Notes: generated by a model not told the origin, from the letters alone. A stretch of DNA of 64,000 bases from Bacteroidetes bacterium UBA2364 (GCA_002344075.1 DDTM01000076.1:1-64000), one strand, 5' to 3'. Counted from the first letter of the stretch, positions 34,426 through 43,772 are shown. Numbers and translations are program-made.

Positions 34426-34460
34426 AAATCCTCTGGCTTTTGTTGACGGGGGATTTTTTT
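34426..34460 (+). terminator. Rho-independent terminator after the small membrane protein gene
   Basis: An eight-pair stem (AAATCCTC with GGGGATTT, one G-T wobble), followed by seven T bases on the plus strand, 20 bases after the stop codon. Confidence 0.65.
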
Positions 34461-34517
34461 GTCTTGCTCATTTCCTGTCAAGAGCCAGTCTTTACTACAA
34501 ACAGCATCGTATCTTAG

Positions 34518-35030
34518 ATGCTAAAAAGTGCTGATATGTCTTTGGATAGCTTGCTGAATACTGAAAAACGCTGGATGAAGTACGCCTTGAAAGAAGCGGA
34601 ACGAGCTGCGCAAGCGGGAGAAGTACCTGTTGGCGCTGTGGTGGTGAAAGAAGGGGTGATTATCGGGCGTGGTCATAATCAAGTGGAACAATTACAAGAT
34701 CCTACGGCCCATGCCGAAATTTTGGCCATTACGGCTGCCTGTGAAACTCTTGGAACCAAATGGCTGTATGGCTGCACGCTCTATGTAACGCTGGAGCCTT
34801 GTCCGATGTGTTCGGGTGCTTTGGTGATGGCACGCCTTGCCCGATTGGTTTTTGGGGCCTTCGATGAAAAAGCAGGGTGCTGTGGGACGCTGCATAATTT
34901 GGTTCAAGATAAGCGCTTTAACCACCGGATGGAGGTTGTATCAGGTGTGGAGGCAGACCTTTCGGCAAAACTACTTAAGACGTTTTTTCATCAGCAACGT
35001 ATGCGGCCAGAAAACGCCCAAAACAATTAA
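34518..35030 (+). CDS. tadA: tRNA-specific adenosine deaminase
   Basis: A 170-aa zinc enzyme that converts adenosine 34 of tRNA-Arg to inosine. The zinc and catalytic motif is HAEILAI (His and Glu) with PCPMCSGAL (two Cys), and the GAVVVKEG and ARLARLVFGA segments are usual for the family. Normal length is 150-170 residues; the ATG at residue 7 (34536) is an equally good start. It precedes ypdA by 13 bases on the same strand. Confidence 0.93.
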   Translation: MLKSADMSLDSLLNTEKRWMKYALKEAERAAQAGEVPVGAVVVKEGVIIGRGHNQVEQLQDPTAHAEILAITAACETLGTKWLYGCTLYVTLEPCPMCSGALVMARLARLVFGAFDEKAGCCGTLHNLVQDKRFNHRMEVVSGVEADLSAKLLKTFFHQQRMRPENAQNN

Positions 35031-35043
35031 TCGTTTATTTAAA

Positions 35044-36012
35044 ATGCACGATATAGTAATTATTGGAGCTGGGCCACTGGGTCTTGCCTGTGGGATTGCC
35101 GCCAAGCGTGCCGGTCTTTCGCATCTGATCCTCGAAAAAGGGGCTTTGGTGCATTCATTTGTCGGGTATCCTACTGACTTAGAGTTTTTTTCCACGCCAG
35201 AATTGTTAGAAATTGGTGGCATTCCTTTTACCACACGCCATTATAAACCAGTTCGTGCGGAGGCTTTGGAATATTACCGCCATGTAGCACGAGTGGAAGA
35301 CCTTCGCATCCGCTTATACGAGCGGGTACTTGAAATCGGCGGAGAAGTAGGAGGATTTCGCATCCAAACGGGAAAAGGATTATACCATTCAAGGCATGTG
35401 GTAATTGCTACGGGTTTTTTTGATTGTCCGAATCCATTAGATGTACGGGGAAGCGATCTCTCCAAAGTTATCCACTACTACAAAGAGCCTTTTGCATATG
35501 CCCAGCAAAAAGTGGCGGTAATTGGTGCCAAAAACTCTGCTGCAAAGGCGGCATTAGACCTTTATCGTCATGGTGCGGAAGTTTCGCTGGTGATTCGAGG
35601 AGCGGAAATTTCGGATAAGGTGAAATATTGGATTAAGCCAGATTTAGAGAACAGAATTCAAGAAGGGGCTATTCAAGCCTATTATCACTCGACGGTACAA
35701 GAGATTACGGAACGCCATCTTGCCCTCCAGACGCCTGCGGGGGAAGTGGTTTTGGAGAACGATTGGGTTTTTGCCATGACGGGATATCGGCCAGACTTCG
35801 AGATGCTGCGCCAATTTGGACTGGCTTTTGAGCCGGATGTTTGGCAGACGCCCATACACAACCGGGCAACCATGGAAAGCAACCGGGCCGGGGTTTATCT
35901 TGCGGGCGTGGTTTGCGGCGGATTGCGCACCAATGTTTGGTTTATCGAAAATAGCCGCATTCATGCTGATATGATTGTGACAGATATTCTTCAAAAGAGC
36001 AGCCTGGCTTAA
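35044..36012 (+). CDS. ypdA: YpdA-family putative bacillithiol disulfide reductase
   Basis: A 322-aa flavoprotein of the YpdA (Bdr) type, which reduces bacillithiol disulfide with NADPH. It has the FAD Rossmann motif VIIGAGPLGLACGIAAKRAG (residues 4-23), the EKGALVHSFVGYPT segment characteristic of YpdA, a second Rossmann motif VAVIGAKNSAAKAALDLYRHGA (about 157-178) and the FAMTGYRPDFEML and GVYLAGVVCGG end motifs. Redox-active CxxC of thioredoxin reductase is absent, as in YpdA. No bshA, bshB or bshC is present in the window. The true start at 35044 gives the usual length. Its stop overlaps the converging heptaheme gene by four bases. Confidence 0.9.
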   Translation: MHDIVIIGAGPLGLACGIAAKRAGLSHLILEKGALVHSFVGYPTDLEFFSTPELLEIGGIPFTTRHYKPVRAEALEYYRHVARVEDLRIRLYERVLEIGGEVGGFRIQTGKGLYHSRHVVIATGFFDCPNPLDVRGSDLSKVIHYYKEPFAYAQQKVAVIGAKNSAAKAALDLYRHGAEVSLVIRGAEISDKVKYWIKPDLENRIQEGAIQAYYHSTVQEITERHLALQTPAGEVVLENDWVFAMTGYRPDFEMLRQFGLAFEPDVWQTPIHNRATMESNRAGVYLAGVVCGGLRTNVWFIENSRIHADMIVTDILQKSSLA

Positions 36013-38177
36013 GGGGCCTGCAAGACTTGTTGGGCCATTCCATTTCTGGGGTCAATCACCAAAGTACGTTTTGCCATCGCAACGGCATCTGCTTTACTTC
36101 CTAATTGGTAATAAACAGCAGCCAAGGTTCCCATCGTTACTGCATTATTCGGAACCAATTGCGCCGATTGTTCCAAGAGCGTTTTTGCTTCTGCAAAGCG
36201 GTTGGTTTGGATATAAAGTGAAGCCAAATTGTTTAGCATAGCCGCATTATTTGGGTTCAGGCGTGTGGTACGCCGGAACATTTGTTCGGCCTCTTTTAGT
36301 GCGCCTCTTTTCGCAAACAGAACTCCCAGATTTCCCAAGCCATTGATGTGATCAGGATTGAGTCGCACGGCTTGTAAAAGGTATTTCTCGGCTTCTACGG
36401 TATTGTTTTGTTTAAAGAAAAGCGTCCCAAGGTTGTAATTGGCTTCGGTTTGCCACGGGTCTTCGGCAACGGCGGCCTTGTACGCCACAATCGCTTCGTC
36501 TAATCTGCCTTGTGCTTCTAGCAAGCGTCCTAAATTAGTGCGGATATTGGCTGCTACAGGTTGTATTTCCAATGCCTTACGATATAATTTCTCTGCCTCG
36601 TTGACTGGTCTTCCTGCAGCCTCATATGCCTGTGCCAATCCATTTAGCCGTTCTGGAATGCCACTGTTCAGCGCATTTGCCTTTTCCATCCACGAGATGG
36701 CCTCGTCGAAAGCACCCTGAAGAAAAAGTGCATAACCCAGTGAAAACATGGCCTCGCCCATCTTGGGGAAGTTTGGCAAACGTTCCCTGAGCAAGTCAAT
36801 ACCTTTCTGTAATAAATCTTCCCGATCCATCCGACGACCATATACCATATACGCCATGCCTATATAAATATCGGCTTCAGGAGACTTGTCAGGAAAGTGA
36901 GGCCTTAATTCAATTGGGCCTGTCTTTGCCGATTCCTCATATCGCACTTTGCCTGAACGAACCACACGGACCAAATGGTCTGTAAATGAGGAATGCGGTG
37001 CATCTGCGGTTTGTGTTTTCGGCATGTGACATGAGATACAATTCGAAGTGATCTGATGATTTGTTTGTTCATTTCCAGCCACCTTTGCGGGTAAAGTTGT
37101 TGCAGGATGGCATGAAAGGCATTTCTGATTAAAATATTCGGTACCTTTTTCCCTGAAACCCTCGTGTGGATCGTGGCAAGTGGTGCAGTCCATTGGTTTC
37201 TTGGTAGAAACAGAGCCTACAAAACAAGCACTTTCTTTCATCCGGTCGGCATGAGAAACCACCGAAATTTGGCCATTTGCATCTGCATTGGCTACTTTAA
37301 ACACCGAAACATGGGTGGATAATACCATCGAAGGGCGAAAATCAAAGGCTTTCACTCCTTCGCGCAAGAGCGAAACAGGCCCATGTAAGTGGCATTGCTG
37401 ACACACATCTAAACGGCGGTCTAAGGCAAGATGTTTGGGATTAACAATGGTATAATCCGTCCCTTTAAAGTCCGGGTCTGCTGTCCGCTCTTCAACGTGC
37501 AGAGAACCCGGTCCATGGCAGCGTTCACAACTGATTCCTTGTGGCATTTTGGTGTATTTCCCTTCAACAAAGGGCACAGTTTCTGGGTAGGAATTGTGAC
37601 AGGCCATGCAGCGATCTGGTATCTCGCGGTTAAAACGAGCGTTTTTTTCTTTGTATCCGGGACTGAAAGACCATTTCTTTTGTTGTGTGTACCAAGTTAG
37701 CGGAAGTTCATAATGCCGCCCATTTTCTACGGTAATATAGGTACGTGCTGCAGTGCCGCTCCCTACCACGTATTTCATTTCACGTATAAGCGAAGGGGTC
37801 TTTTCTCCATTTTCTAAGCGGTATTCTTCTTGAAAAAATTTTCCGCCTTCACGAAATGGACGGTAATAATAGCCGGTGGTCTCGTGGAAAATGGGTGCGG
37901 TATCAAAGTTTTCGACCGTATTGGCACTCGTCAACGCATAAAAGGAGTTGGCCATTCCATGCGATTCGTAGCGAGCAACCAGGTCTTCGTGGCAATTGGC
38001 ACAGGATTCGTCACCTACAAACGATGCTCCGAGGTTTTTAAATGGGTTAGGAGTCGTCGCAAGGTCAGATTCTTCCGAACCTGTCTGGCAGGCTGCGACG
38101 AAAAAAAACATCCCCAACACCAAGAAGGGGAGGAGTATCCAAGAAATGCGAATGGCAAGACGATTCATAGTGTGCAA
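36009..38177 (-). CDS. Heptaheme cytochrome c-TPR fusion lipoprotein
   Basis: A 722-aa lipoprotein (signal ending FFFVAAC, cysteine at residue 30; the start could also be M4 at 38168). Seven CXXCH motifs lie at 59-63, 190-194, 217-221, 259-263, 331-335, 353-357 and 380-384, a multihaem domain of the cytochrome c554/doubled-CXXCH class. Residues about 440-720 are TPRs (for example GIPERLNGLAQAYEAAG and ALEIQPVAANIRTNLGRLL). Such proteins are common in Bacteroidota and Acidobacteriota, where they are suspected to pass electrons in the periplasm or to the surface. There is no adjacent reductase, so its redox partner is unknown. Confidence 0.88.
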   Translation of the reverse strand: MHTMNRLAIRISWILLPFLVLGMFFFVAACQTGSEESDLATTPNPFKNLGASFVGDESCANCHEDLVARYESHGMANSFYALTSANTVENFDTAPIFHETTGYYYRPFREGGKFFQEEYRLENGEKTPSLIREMKYVVGSGTAARTYITVENGRHYELPLTWYTQQKKWSFSPGYKEKNARFNREIPDRCMACHNSYPETVPFVEGKYTKMPQGISCERCHGPGSLHVEERTADPDFKGTDYTIVNPKHLALDRRLDVCQQCHLHGPVSLLREGVKAFDFRPSMVLSTHVSVFKVANADANGQISVVSHADRMKESACFVGSVSTKKPMDCTTCHDPHEGFREKGTEYFNQKCLSCHPATTLPAKVAGNEQTNHQITSNCISCHMPKTQTADAPHSSFTDHLVRVVRSGKVRYEESAKTGPIELRPHFPDKSPEADIYIGMAYMVYGRRMDREDLLQKGIDLLRERLPNFPKMGEAMFSLGYALFLQGAFDEAISWMEKANALNSGIPERLNGLAQAYEAAGRPVNEAEKLYRKALEIQPVAANIRTNLGRLLEAQGRLDEAIVAYKAAVAEDPWQTEANYNLGTLFFKQNNTVEAEKYLLQAVRLNPDHINGLGNLGVLFAKRGALKEAEQMFRRTTRLNPNNAAMLNNLASLYIQTNRFAEAKTLLEQSAQLVPNNAVTMGTLAAVYYQLGSKADAVAMAKRTLVIDPRNGMAQQVLQAP

Positions 38178-38435
38178 TTGAATGATCTAATAATTTAGGA
38201 TTTTCGGATGCGTCATACAAATTTTTGTGTCTGATGGCTCCATTCGGAAGCAGTACTGCTGTTTTGGGATGGCCTTAGCGCAATTGCGTTTTTTGGATAT
38301 AAGTTATGTTAGGAGGAAGGCGACTATTTTTTTATGTCTTCAGGTTGGAAAAGGCGGAGGAGCAGTATAGGTAAATCAACAAAAAATGACACGCCTCTAT
38401 CCGAAACGTGCCACCGAGCATCGGGGGGGCTATAT
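38178..38435. other. Intergenic region without a convincing gene
   Basis: Between the heptaheme gene start and the serpin stop. It contains a GGAGG run at about 38312-38316 and a seven-base G run near 38423, but no open frame that does not run antisense into the serpin gene, and no clear terminator. The heptaheme gene promoter must lie here. Confidence 0.5.
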
Positions 38436-39656
38436 TTAGCGGGTGGGATCTTGTATCCGGCCAAGGAACAGGATGGTTCCGGAAGACTTTTCACGGATTA
38501 CAAAGAGGAAAGGGCGGTTAACTACCATTTGGGACATATTGGGGAAAGATGTCACTTCGATCCCAATACTGGTGACTGCCGCTGCCTCGGTCCCTTTTTC
38601 ATTTACTTCGATAAATGTTTTATGCTTCACTTTACTAATGCTCAACCGAGCATCGGCAATGCCCGTGAAATCGGCTACACCACCCATGAAGGCTTCTTTG
38701 ATACCCAAAGATTGCAAAATATTATTCAGGGTCACTTCGTAAGCCGTTTTCCAACGTGGGAGTTGGAGTGCTATCTTTTGTTCTCGGAAAGCACTTTGCC
38801 AAATATCCCATTTGGAGGGCATCTCTGCAATTATGCTCTTCGGTGATTTACCCTCTTTGGGCAATAGAATCGTCATGGAATAAATTTCGTCGCCATAAGG
38901 CAATTCTACCGCTTGGAATAGGTCGTTTTCTGCATAAGCCATTTGCCCCGTTTGTTTCATCATGGGAACGTTTGTGTTTGTTCCGGGAGATATGGCAAAG
39001 GGGGTATTAGATGTTTCTTTTTCGTCAAACTCCGTTGTCCAAGTTCCTTTAAAATACAAGGCATTCATCAAGAACATGACCTCGCTGGTGGAAATACTGT
39101 CCAAGATTTTGGCAATTTTTCCTTTTGTTGACGTATTGACCCAATTGTTGATGGTATTTACCGCAACAGGATCTTTAAAGTTTAGTGCTTCTACTTTTGC
39201 GTCGAAGTATGTTTGGTTGGAGGCAAGAAAATCTGGCTTTACGGCGGTACCAAATTGCCGGTCGTACCAAATGGCATTCGCGATATTCATTTGTACTTTT
39301 GGATCTAATGTTGGTAATTGATCCAATAAAGCGCGATAGGTCTGGTTGATTTCTTCGGGAGAAAGCCCGGCGACTCCTAGGGTGCTTTCTATTTCTGTGC
39401 GGGTATTGCCTTTTGCACCATTTAGTGCAAGTCCAAAAGCCATAGAAACAGAAAGTGGGCTTACCACCACGTTGGGGTTTTGGGTTTCCTCTTTAAGCGT
39501 TTGATTCAATAAATCAAAGCCAAAGCGATTCGATTTTAGTGCGACTTTCTGCTGTGCGTCGCTGAGTTTAAGGGGTTGGGCTTGATTTTGTACGGCATCG
39601 CACCCCGATACCCAGAGCATTAGGCAAAGCCCCCCCATCCAGAGTAAGTTCTTCAT
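38436..39656 (-). CDS. Serpin-family protease inhibitor lipoprotein
   Basis: A 406-aa serpin with a lipoprotein signal (LMLWVSGC, cysteine at residue 19), so it is probably anchored to the outer membrane. Serpin features: VVVSPLSVSMAFGLALNGAKG, NALYFKGTW, the hinge region GTEAAAVT (residues 355-362) and the C-terminal NRPFLFVIREKSSGTILFLGRI. Counting from hinge glycine P15 puts P1 at Thr369 and P1-prime at Ser370, so a small or beta-branched P1 is predicted, which would suit elastase-type serine proteases; the loop is about two residues longer than in alpha-1-antitrypsin. The hinge alanines indicate an inhibitory serpin. Confidence 0.93.
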   Translation of the reverse strand: MKNLLWMGGLCLMLWVSGCDAVQNQAQPLKLSDAQQKVALKSNRFGFDLLNQTLKEETQNPNVVVSPLSVSMAFGLALNGAKGNTRTEIESTLGVAGLSPEEINQTYRALLDQLPTLDPKVQMNIANAIWYDRQFGTAVKPDFLASNQTYFDAKVEALNFKDPVAVNTINNWVNTSTKGKIAKILDSISTSEVMFLMNALYFKGTWTTEFDEKETSNTPFAISPGTNTNVPMMKQTGQMAYAENDLFQAVELPYGDEIYSMTILLPKEGKSPKSIIAEMPSKWDIWQSAFREQKIALQLPRWKTAYEVTLNNILQSLGIKEAFMGGVADFTGIADARLSISKVKHKTFIEVNEKGTEAAAVTSIGIEVTSFPNMSQMVVNRPFLFVIREKSSGTILFLGRIQDPTR

Positions 39657-39691
39657 AGAAAAGATCTGTAGAGTTGAATATATATGCGTGA

Positions 39692-40147
39692 TTAGCGTTT
39701 TTTCAAATTCTTGACGGTAGCCAAAAATTCGTCGTCGGCAATCATTTTGCTGTAATCGTATTGGATAGAAACTGGATAACCATAGGTGCTATCGTATTCT
39801 ACTTTTAGGAGTTCTGGTTTACGGTCAGACTCTTCCTCGATCCATGCCATCAATTCATCAATGGTCTGAAACCATTCTAATTCTATGCCAGTCCTTGGTT
39901 GACGGGTTTCCGGATTCAAAACCTGTACTACTTTGTTGTTTTCCACCACTACCAGCGATGGGCCTCGGAATGCACAGAAACAAGATTTTTCCCAAACAAA
40001 TTCGTAATCGGTGAAATTGCTTGTTTTCCATTTTCCGGAGGCTGTTTCAAAGGATTTGAGTTTATTGGTTTGTTGAAGACTATCACACCCTGTGAACCCG
40101 AATGCGGCAATCAGTACCCAAAACAAGGGCTTCATATAAAGTTTCAT
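39692..40147 (-). CDS. DUF6174-like lipoprotein
   Basis: A 151-aa lipoprotein (signal ending GFTGC, cysteine at residue 21; a second ATG at residue 5 is possible). The soluble part has the pattern of the DUF6174 family: a conserved pair of cysteines near residue 57 (SCFC) preceded by YEFVWEK, and the ending VEYDSTYGYPVSIQYDY. The function is unknown; such proteins are short secreted or surface-attached factors in Bacteroidota. It lies upstream of the serpin gene on the same strand, with 35 bases between them, so they may be co-transcribed. Confidence 0.8.
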   Translation of the reverse strand: MKLYMKPLFWVLIAAFGFTGCDSLQQTNKLKSFETASGKWKTSNFTDYEFVWEKSCFCAFRGPSLVVVENNKVVQVLNPETRQPRTGIELEWFQTIDELMAWIEEESDRKPELLKVEYDSTYGYPVSIQYDYSKMIADDEFLATVKNLKKR

Positions 40148-40229
40148 GTACAGTTGATTTATGGTTTGTTAATGAGGTAGGTTGTTCTTTGGTGATACAC
40201 GGCTATTCTTATGGATGACCAAAAGAAAA

Positions 40230-40247
40230 AAGCCCCGAAGGGCCTTT
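40230..40247 (-). terminator. Rho-independent terminator after the 64-aa protein gene
   Basis: On the minus strand a GCCC-TTCG-GGGC hairpin with a UUCG-type tetraloop, extended by AAAG/CTTT-like pairs past a one-base bulge and followed by six T bases. Confidence 0.65.
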
Positions 40248-40251
40248 ACAT

Positions 40252-40446
40252 TCAAAGGGTTGATTTTGTTTGTTTTTCCTTAAAAATATTGTAAACCTTG
40301 GTGAGCCGATCGTCTGAAACCTGCTGCATATAGTCGGCAAGCTCCCGTCTTTGTGCTTCGGTTAATCGCTCATCTCCCAGTATTTCAAGGTAAACTTTGG
40401 TCTTTTGAGCCGCCTCCCTTAAACGGCGCTTATAAGATTGCATCAT
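40252..40446 (-). CDS. Small charged protein (64 aa), function unknown
   Basis: A 64-aa, highly charged, probably all-helical protein (YKRRLREAAQKTKVYLEIL and a second helix at AQRRELADYMQQV). There is no signal peptide, membrane helix or motif that I recognise. The start, MMQSYK, follows an ATG pair. A terminator lies just after its stop, which supports a real gene. It is probably the first or only gene of its transcript. Confidence 0.5.
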   Translation of the reverse strand: MMQSYKRRLREAAQKTKVYLEILGDERLTEAQRRELADYMQQVSDDRLTKVYNIFKEKQTKSTL

Positions 40447-40770
40447 GTAGGTTAAGTATATGTGGTAGTGGTGTGTATATTAGTTGAGGGCAGTATATAC
40501 CTGCACATTTGGCTGTTTGTAAGCCATTAGCTATTGTAAGAACCAGCCAGAGAGGCTTTGTTCAAATGATGAGATGGAAATCGCGGATAGAAGATGAGAT
40601 TTCAAAATAGATGAGATGGAAGATTGTAAGGTTTAACCATTGCTAATCAGAGCCTGTTAAGGGTAATCAAAAAAAGGATTTCACGAAGTATGTTGTTCTC
40701 AGGTTTTGTTGTTCGGTTTCAAAAGTGTAACTTTAATCTTCTTCGCAAAATCCGATTAACCACAAAACAA
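40447..40770. other. Intergenic region with degenerate direct repeats
   Basis: This 324-base gap before the M14 gene contains no convincing gene. It holds imperfect direct repeats (40561-40621, listed separately) and is AT-rich; it must contain the promoter of the M14 gene and of the opposing 64-aa gene. Confidence 0.5.
40561..40621. repeat. Imperfect direct repeat, unit about 20 bases
   Basis: TTCAAA followed by GATGAGATGGAA occurs at 40561-40579 and again, with two inserted bases, at 40601-40621; a partial copy (GATGAGAT) lies at 40593-40600. The regularity suggests a short local duplication in non-coding sequence. Confidence 0.55.
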
Positions 40771-43287
40771 ATGTTCAAGAAACTACACCTTGGGGCCATA
40801 CTTTTGTTATATACAGGTGTTGGCATGGTACAAGCGCAATCCAGCCTGAAATCGCCAGAGGAATTTCTTGGTTATGCTCTGGGGACCGCGTTTAGTCGGC
40901 ATGAACAAATACAAGGATATTTTCGCTATGTTGCCGAACAAACGGATCGTGTACGGTTGGTGTCCTACGGACAGTCTAATGAACGGCGTCCTTTGTATTA
41001 TATGATTGTTACAGCGCCCGAAAATATGGCCCGAATAGAAGAGATTCGAACCAATAACCTGAAGGTGGCTGGTTTGATGCCGGGGTCTTCTACGGGCTTC
41101 GAGAAGCCCATAGTTTGGATGAGCTACAACGTACACGGGAACGAGCCTGCTTCATCAGAAGCGGCTATGGGCACGTTGTATGCTTTGTTACAACCGCAAA
41201 GTCCCAAAATCAACGAATGGTTAGATAAAACCGTTGTGATCATAGACCCCTGCTTGAACCCCGATGGCCGTGACCGTTATGTGAATTGGTATAACGCGGT
41301 GGCAGGGAAGCGATTTAACCCCCTTCGCGAGGCACGTGAACATGTGGAGCCTTGGCCGGGTGGTCGTTCAAACCATTATATGTTTGATTTGAACCGAGAC
41401 TGGAGTTGGTTAACACAACAAGAGACCCAACAGAGAATTAGCGTGTATAATGAATGGATGCCCCATGTACATGCCGATTATCATGAGCAAGGCATAGACG
41501 AGCCTTATTATTTCCCGCCTGCTGCCGAGCCTTATCATGCCGTTATTACACCGTGGCAGCGCGAGTTCCAAATGCAAATCGGGCGAAACAATGCGAAATA
41601 TTTTGATGAAAAAGGCTGGATGTATTTTACACGAGAACGGTTTGACCTTTTTTACCCTGCATATGGCGACACCTATCCGGTTTACAACGGATCTATTGGG
41701 ATGACATATGAACAAGGTGGAATTGGTGGCGGCTTGGGTGTGTTTACGGCGGAAGGAGATACCCTTACGTTTGTACAACGGGTACAAACGCACATCACCA
41801 CCAGTTTGTCTAATATCGAGGTGTCTGCCAGAGAAGCTGGGCGGTTGATCTCGGAGTATCGTAAATTTTTTCAACAAACACCGAATTATCCCTATAAATC
41901 TTATGTCTTACGGGGTAATAAAGGGAGTTTGAGGGCACTACAACAACATTTAGACGGATTGGGTATTCGTTATGGGTTGGCGCCGACGAGCAAGGTGTAT
42001 AAAGGCTTTAACTTCCGTAAAAATACGGATGAACCTATAAGTGTAAAAATGGGCGATCTTGTTGTGAGTGTGTTTCAACCTAAGTCTGTGTTAACACATG
42101 TTTTGTTCGAGCCTAAATCCACTTTGCCCGATTCTGTGACATATGATATAACCGCATGGTCGTTGCCTTATGCCTATAATCTGGAAGCCTACGCATTACC
42201 AGACCGGATAGATCCCATAGCAAGCGACCCTCTTTCGTCCGGTCAAGCCGTCTTTGAACCTGCGCTGGCCTATATCACTACGTGGAATAATCTTCAGGAT
42301 GCCAAATTCCTTTCTGCATTGCTTCAAAAAGGCTACAAAGTGCGGTTCAGCATCCGCCCAATTACCCACAAGGGGGTAACCTATGCCCCGGGTTCATTGA
42401 TTATTGCACGTCATTTAAACGACCGTATTTCCAAGCCATTTGGAAAAGAAGTGTCTGAAGTGGCCCATATGTTTGGTAAAGAACTGATACCACTTTCGAC
42501 AGGTATGGCAGATGCTGGCCCAGATCTTGGTTCGGGAGATGTGTTTGCGATCAAAACCCCACGTGTGGCGATGCTAACCGGTAACGCCCTTTCTTCTCTT
42601 TCTGCGGGAGAGGTTTGGCACTTTTTTGATAACGATTTATCCTATCCGGTGACACAAATTCAGGCGGACGATTTAGGAAGGGCAAATTTAGCGCAATATG
42701 ATGTCTTGGTCTTGCCTAATGGTGGGTACGGCAGCATCTTGAATGAGTCTAACCTAAACAAAGTCCGTGAATGGATTCGCTCTGGTGGTAGGCTCATTGC
42801 CATCGAAGGGGCAATGTCTTTTTTAGCTGGAAAGGACGGCTTTCGGCTTAAAACCAAAACAGAAGAATCGGGCAAAAAAAACGCAGGTGAAGAAGACCTT
42901 AGCCGCAGGCTACGGCCTTACATTAAAGCGGAAAGAGAAAGTATGGGAGATGCCATTCCGGGGGCAATATTCCGTTTGAAAATGGACCATACTCACCCGC
43001 TGGCCTTTGGATATGACGAGACTTATTTTGAATTAAAACAAGACAACACGCTATATGAATACTTGACGGATGGCGATAATGTGGGGGTTGTTCCCAAAAA
43101 TAGTTGGGTGACAGGTTTTGTAGGTCATCGCTTGAAGCCGAAACTTCAGGAAGTATTGGCGTATGGTGTAGTGGATATGGGACGAGGACAGGTGGTCTAT
43201 ATGGCCGAAAATCCTCTGTTCCGGGGTTTCTGGTATGGCGGGAAACTTCTTTTTGCCAATGCCATTTTTATGGTAGGTCAACGATAA
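40771..43287 (+). CDS. M14-family zinc metallocarboxypeptidase, secreted
   Basis: An 838-aa secreted peptidase. The ATG at 40771 starts a signal peptide (about 1-22, ending VQAQ); the in-frame ATG at 40690 precedes it by 27 non-signal residues. The M14 zinc-binding motif is H-x2-E in NVHGNEPASSEA, with a second histidine in VHADYHEQG. Family members remove C-terminal residues from peptides or, in some lineages, process murein peptides or toxins. A long C-terminal part (about 500-838) resembles the glutamine amidotransferase-like beta-sandwich region found in secreted Bacteroidota M14 proteins. It is monocistronic. Confidence 0.85.
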   Translation: MFKKLHLGAILLLYTGVGMVQAQSSLKSPEEFLGYALGTAFSRHEQIQGYFRYVAEQTDRVRLVSYGQSNERRPLYYMIVTAPENMARIEEIRTNNLKVAGLMPGSSTGFEKPIVWMSYNVHGNEPASSEAAMGTLYALLQPQSPKINEWLDKTVVIIDPCLNPDGRDRYVNWYNAVAGKRFNPLREAREHVEPWPGGRSNHYMFDLNRDWSWLTQQETQQRISVYNEWMPHVHADYHEQGIDEPYYFPPAAEPYHAVITPWQREFQMQIGRNNAKYFDEKGWMYFTRERFDLFYPAYGDTYPVYNGSIGMTYEQGGIGGGLGVFTAEGDTLTFVQRVQTHITTSLSNIEVSAREAGRLISEYRKFFQQTPNYPYKSYVLRGNKGSLRALQQHLDGLGIRYGLAPTSKVYKGFNFRKNTDEPISVKMGDLVVSVFQPKSVLTHVLFEPKSTLPDSVTYDITAWSLPYAYNLEAYALPDRIDPIASDPLSSGQAVFEPALAYITTWNNLQDAKFLSALLQKGYKVRFSIRPITHKGVTYAPGSLIIARHLNDRISKPFGKEVSEVAHMFGKELIPLSTGMADAGPDLGSGDVFAIKTPRVAMLTGNALSSLSAGEVWHFFDNDLSYPVTQIQADDLGRANLAQYDVLVLPNGGYGSILNESNLNKVREWIRSGGRLIAIEGAMSFLAGKDGFRLKTKTEESGKKNAGEEDLSRRLRPYIKAERESMGDAIPGAIFRLKMDHTHPLAFGYDETYFELKQDNTLYEYLTDGDNVGVVPKNSWVTGFVGHRLKPKLQEVLAYGVVDMGRGQVVYMAENPLFRGFWYGGKLLFANAIFMVGQR

Positions 43288-43336
43288 ATTAATCCTAATC
43301 TTTAAAACATGGTTTGTATCACTAAACCGAAAGAAG

Positions 43337-43771
43337 ATGAATCCTTTGGGTGATTTGGGAAATCATTTGGAAGCATTGCTCGAAGATGTGAGGGGGTGGG
43401 TGGAAGCCCGGTTATCGCTTTTTGCATTGGAGACCGAAGACTTTGTTAATCAACTTATCCGAATATTGATTTTGATATTTGTGATAGGTGTTTTTCTATT
43501 CTTCTGTCTGATCACACTCGCGCTTGGTCTCGGAATGTGGCTGGGGCATGCCTTTTGGGGCTTTCTTGCAGTTACAGCCTTGCTATTGTTGGCAGGATTA
43601 TTGTTTGGCATCATCCGGCCAACGTTTATGAAGATCAAACCCGAAGAAGCTTTTTGGAACAAGATTCCGGGGGTTACGTTTTTACTACCTACCAAACAGC
43701 CCCCTTCGCCCAGCCTTCCCGTAGCTTCTGAAACACCAAAATCCTTGCCTAAACCTGCAATAAAAAAATAA
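43337..43771 (+). CDS. Phage holin-X/DUF1469-like small membrane protein
   Basis: A 144-aa protein with two hydrophobic segments (about 34-58 and 65-90), an N-terminal amphipathic region with VEARLSLFALE and a proline-rich, basic C-terminus. This is the shape of the putative actinobacterial holin-X or DUF1469 family, found next to stress-response YqjD/ElaB-like proteins. It starts a group with the two next genes (two-base and four-base gaps), which supports a shared envelope-stress role. Confidence 0.72.
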   Translation: MNPLGDLGNHLEALLEDVRGWVEARLSLFALETEDFVNQLIRILILIFVIGVFLFFCLITLALGLGMWLGHAFWGFLAVTALLLLAGLLFGIIRPTFMKIKPEEAFWNKIPGVTFLLPTKQPPSPSLPVASETPKSLPKPAIKK

Positions 43772-43772
43772 T

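Noticed and set aside
38334..38846. 170-codon plus-strand frame opposite the serpin
   Set aside because: Most of it is antisense to a serpin with an intact hinge and C-terminal signature; the remainder has no support.
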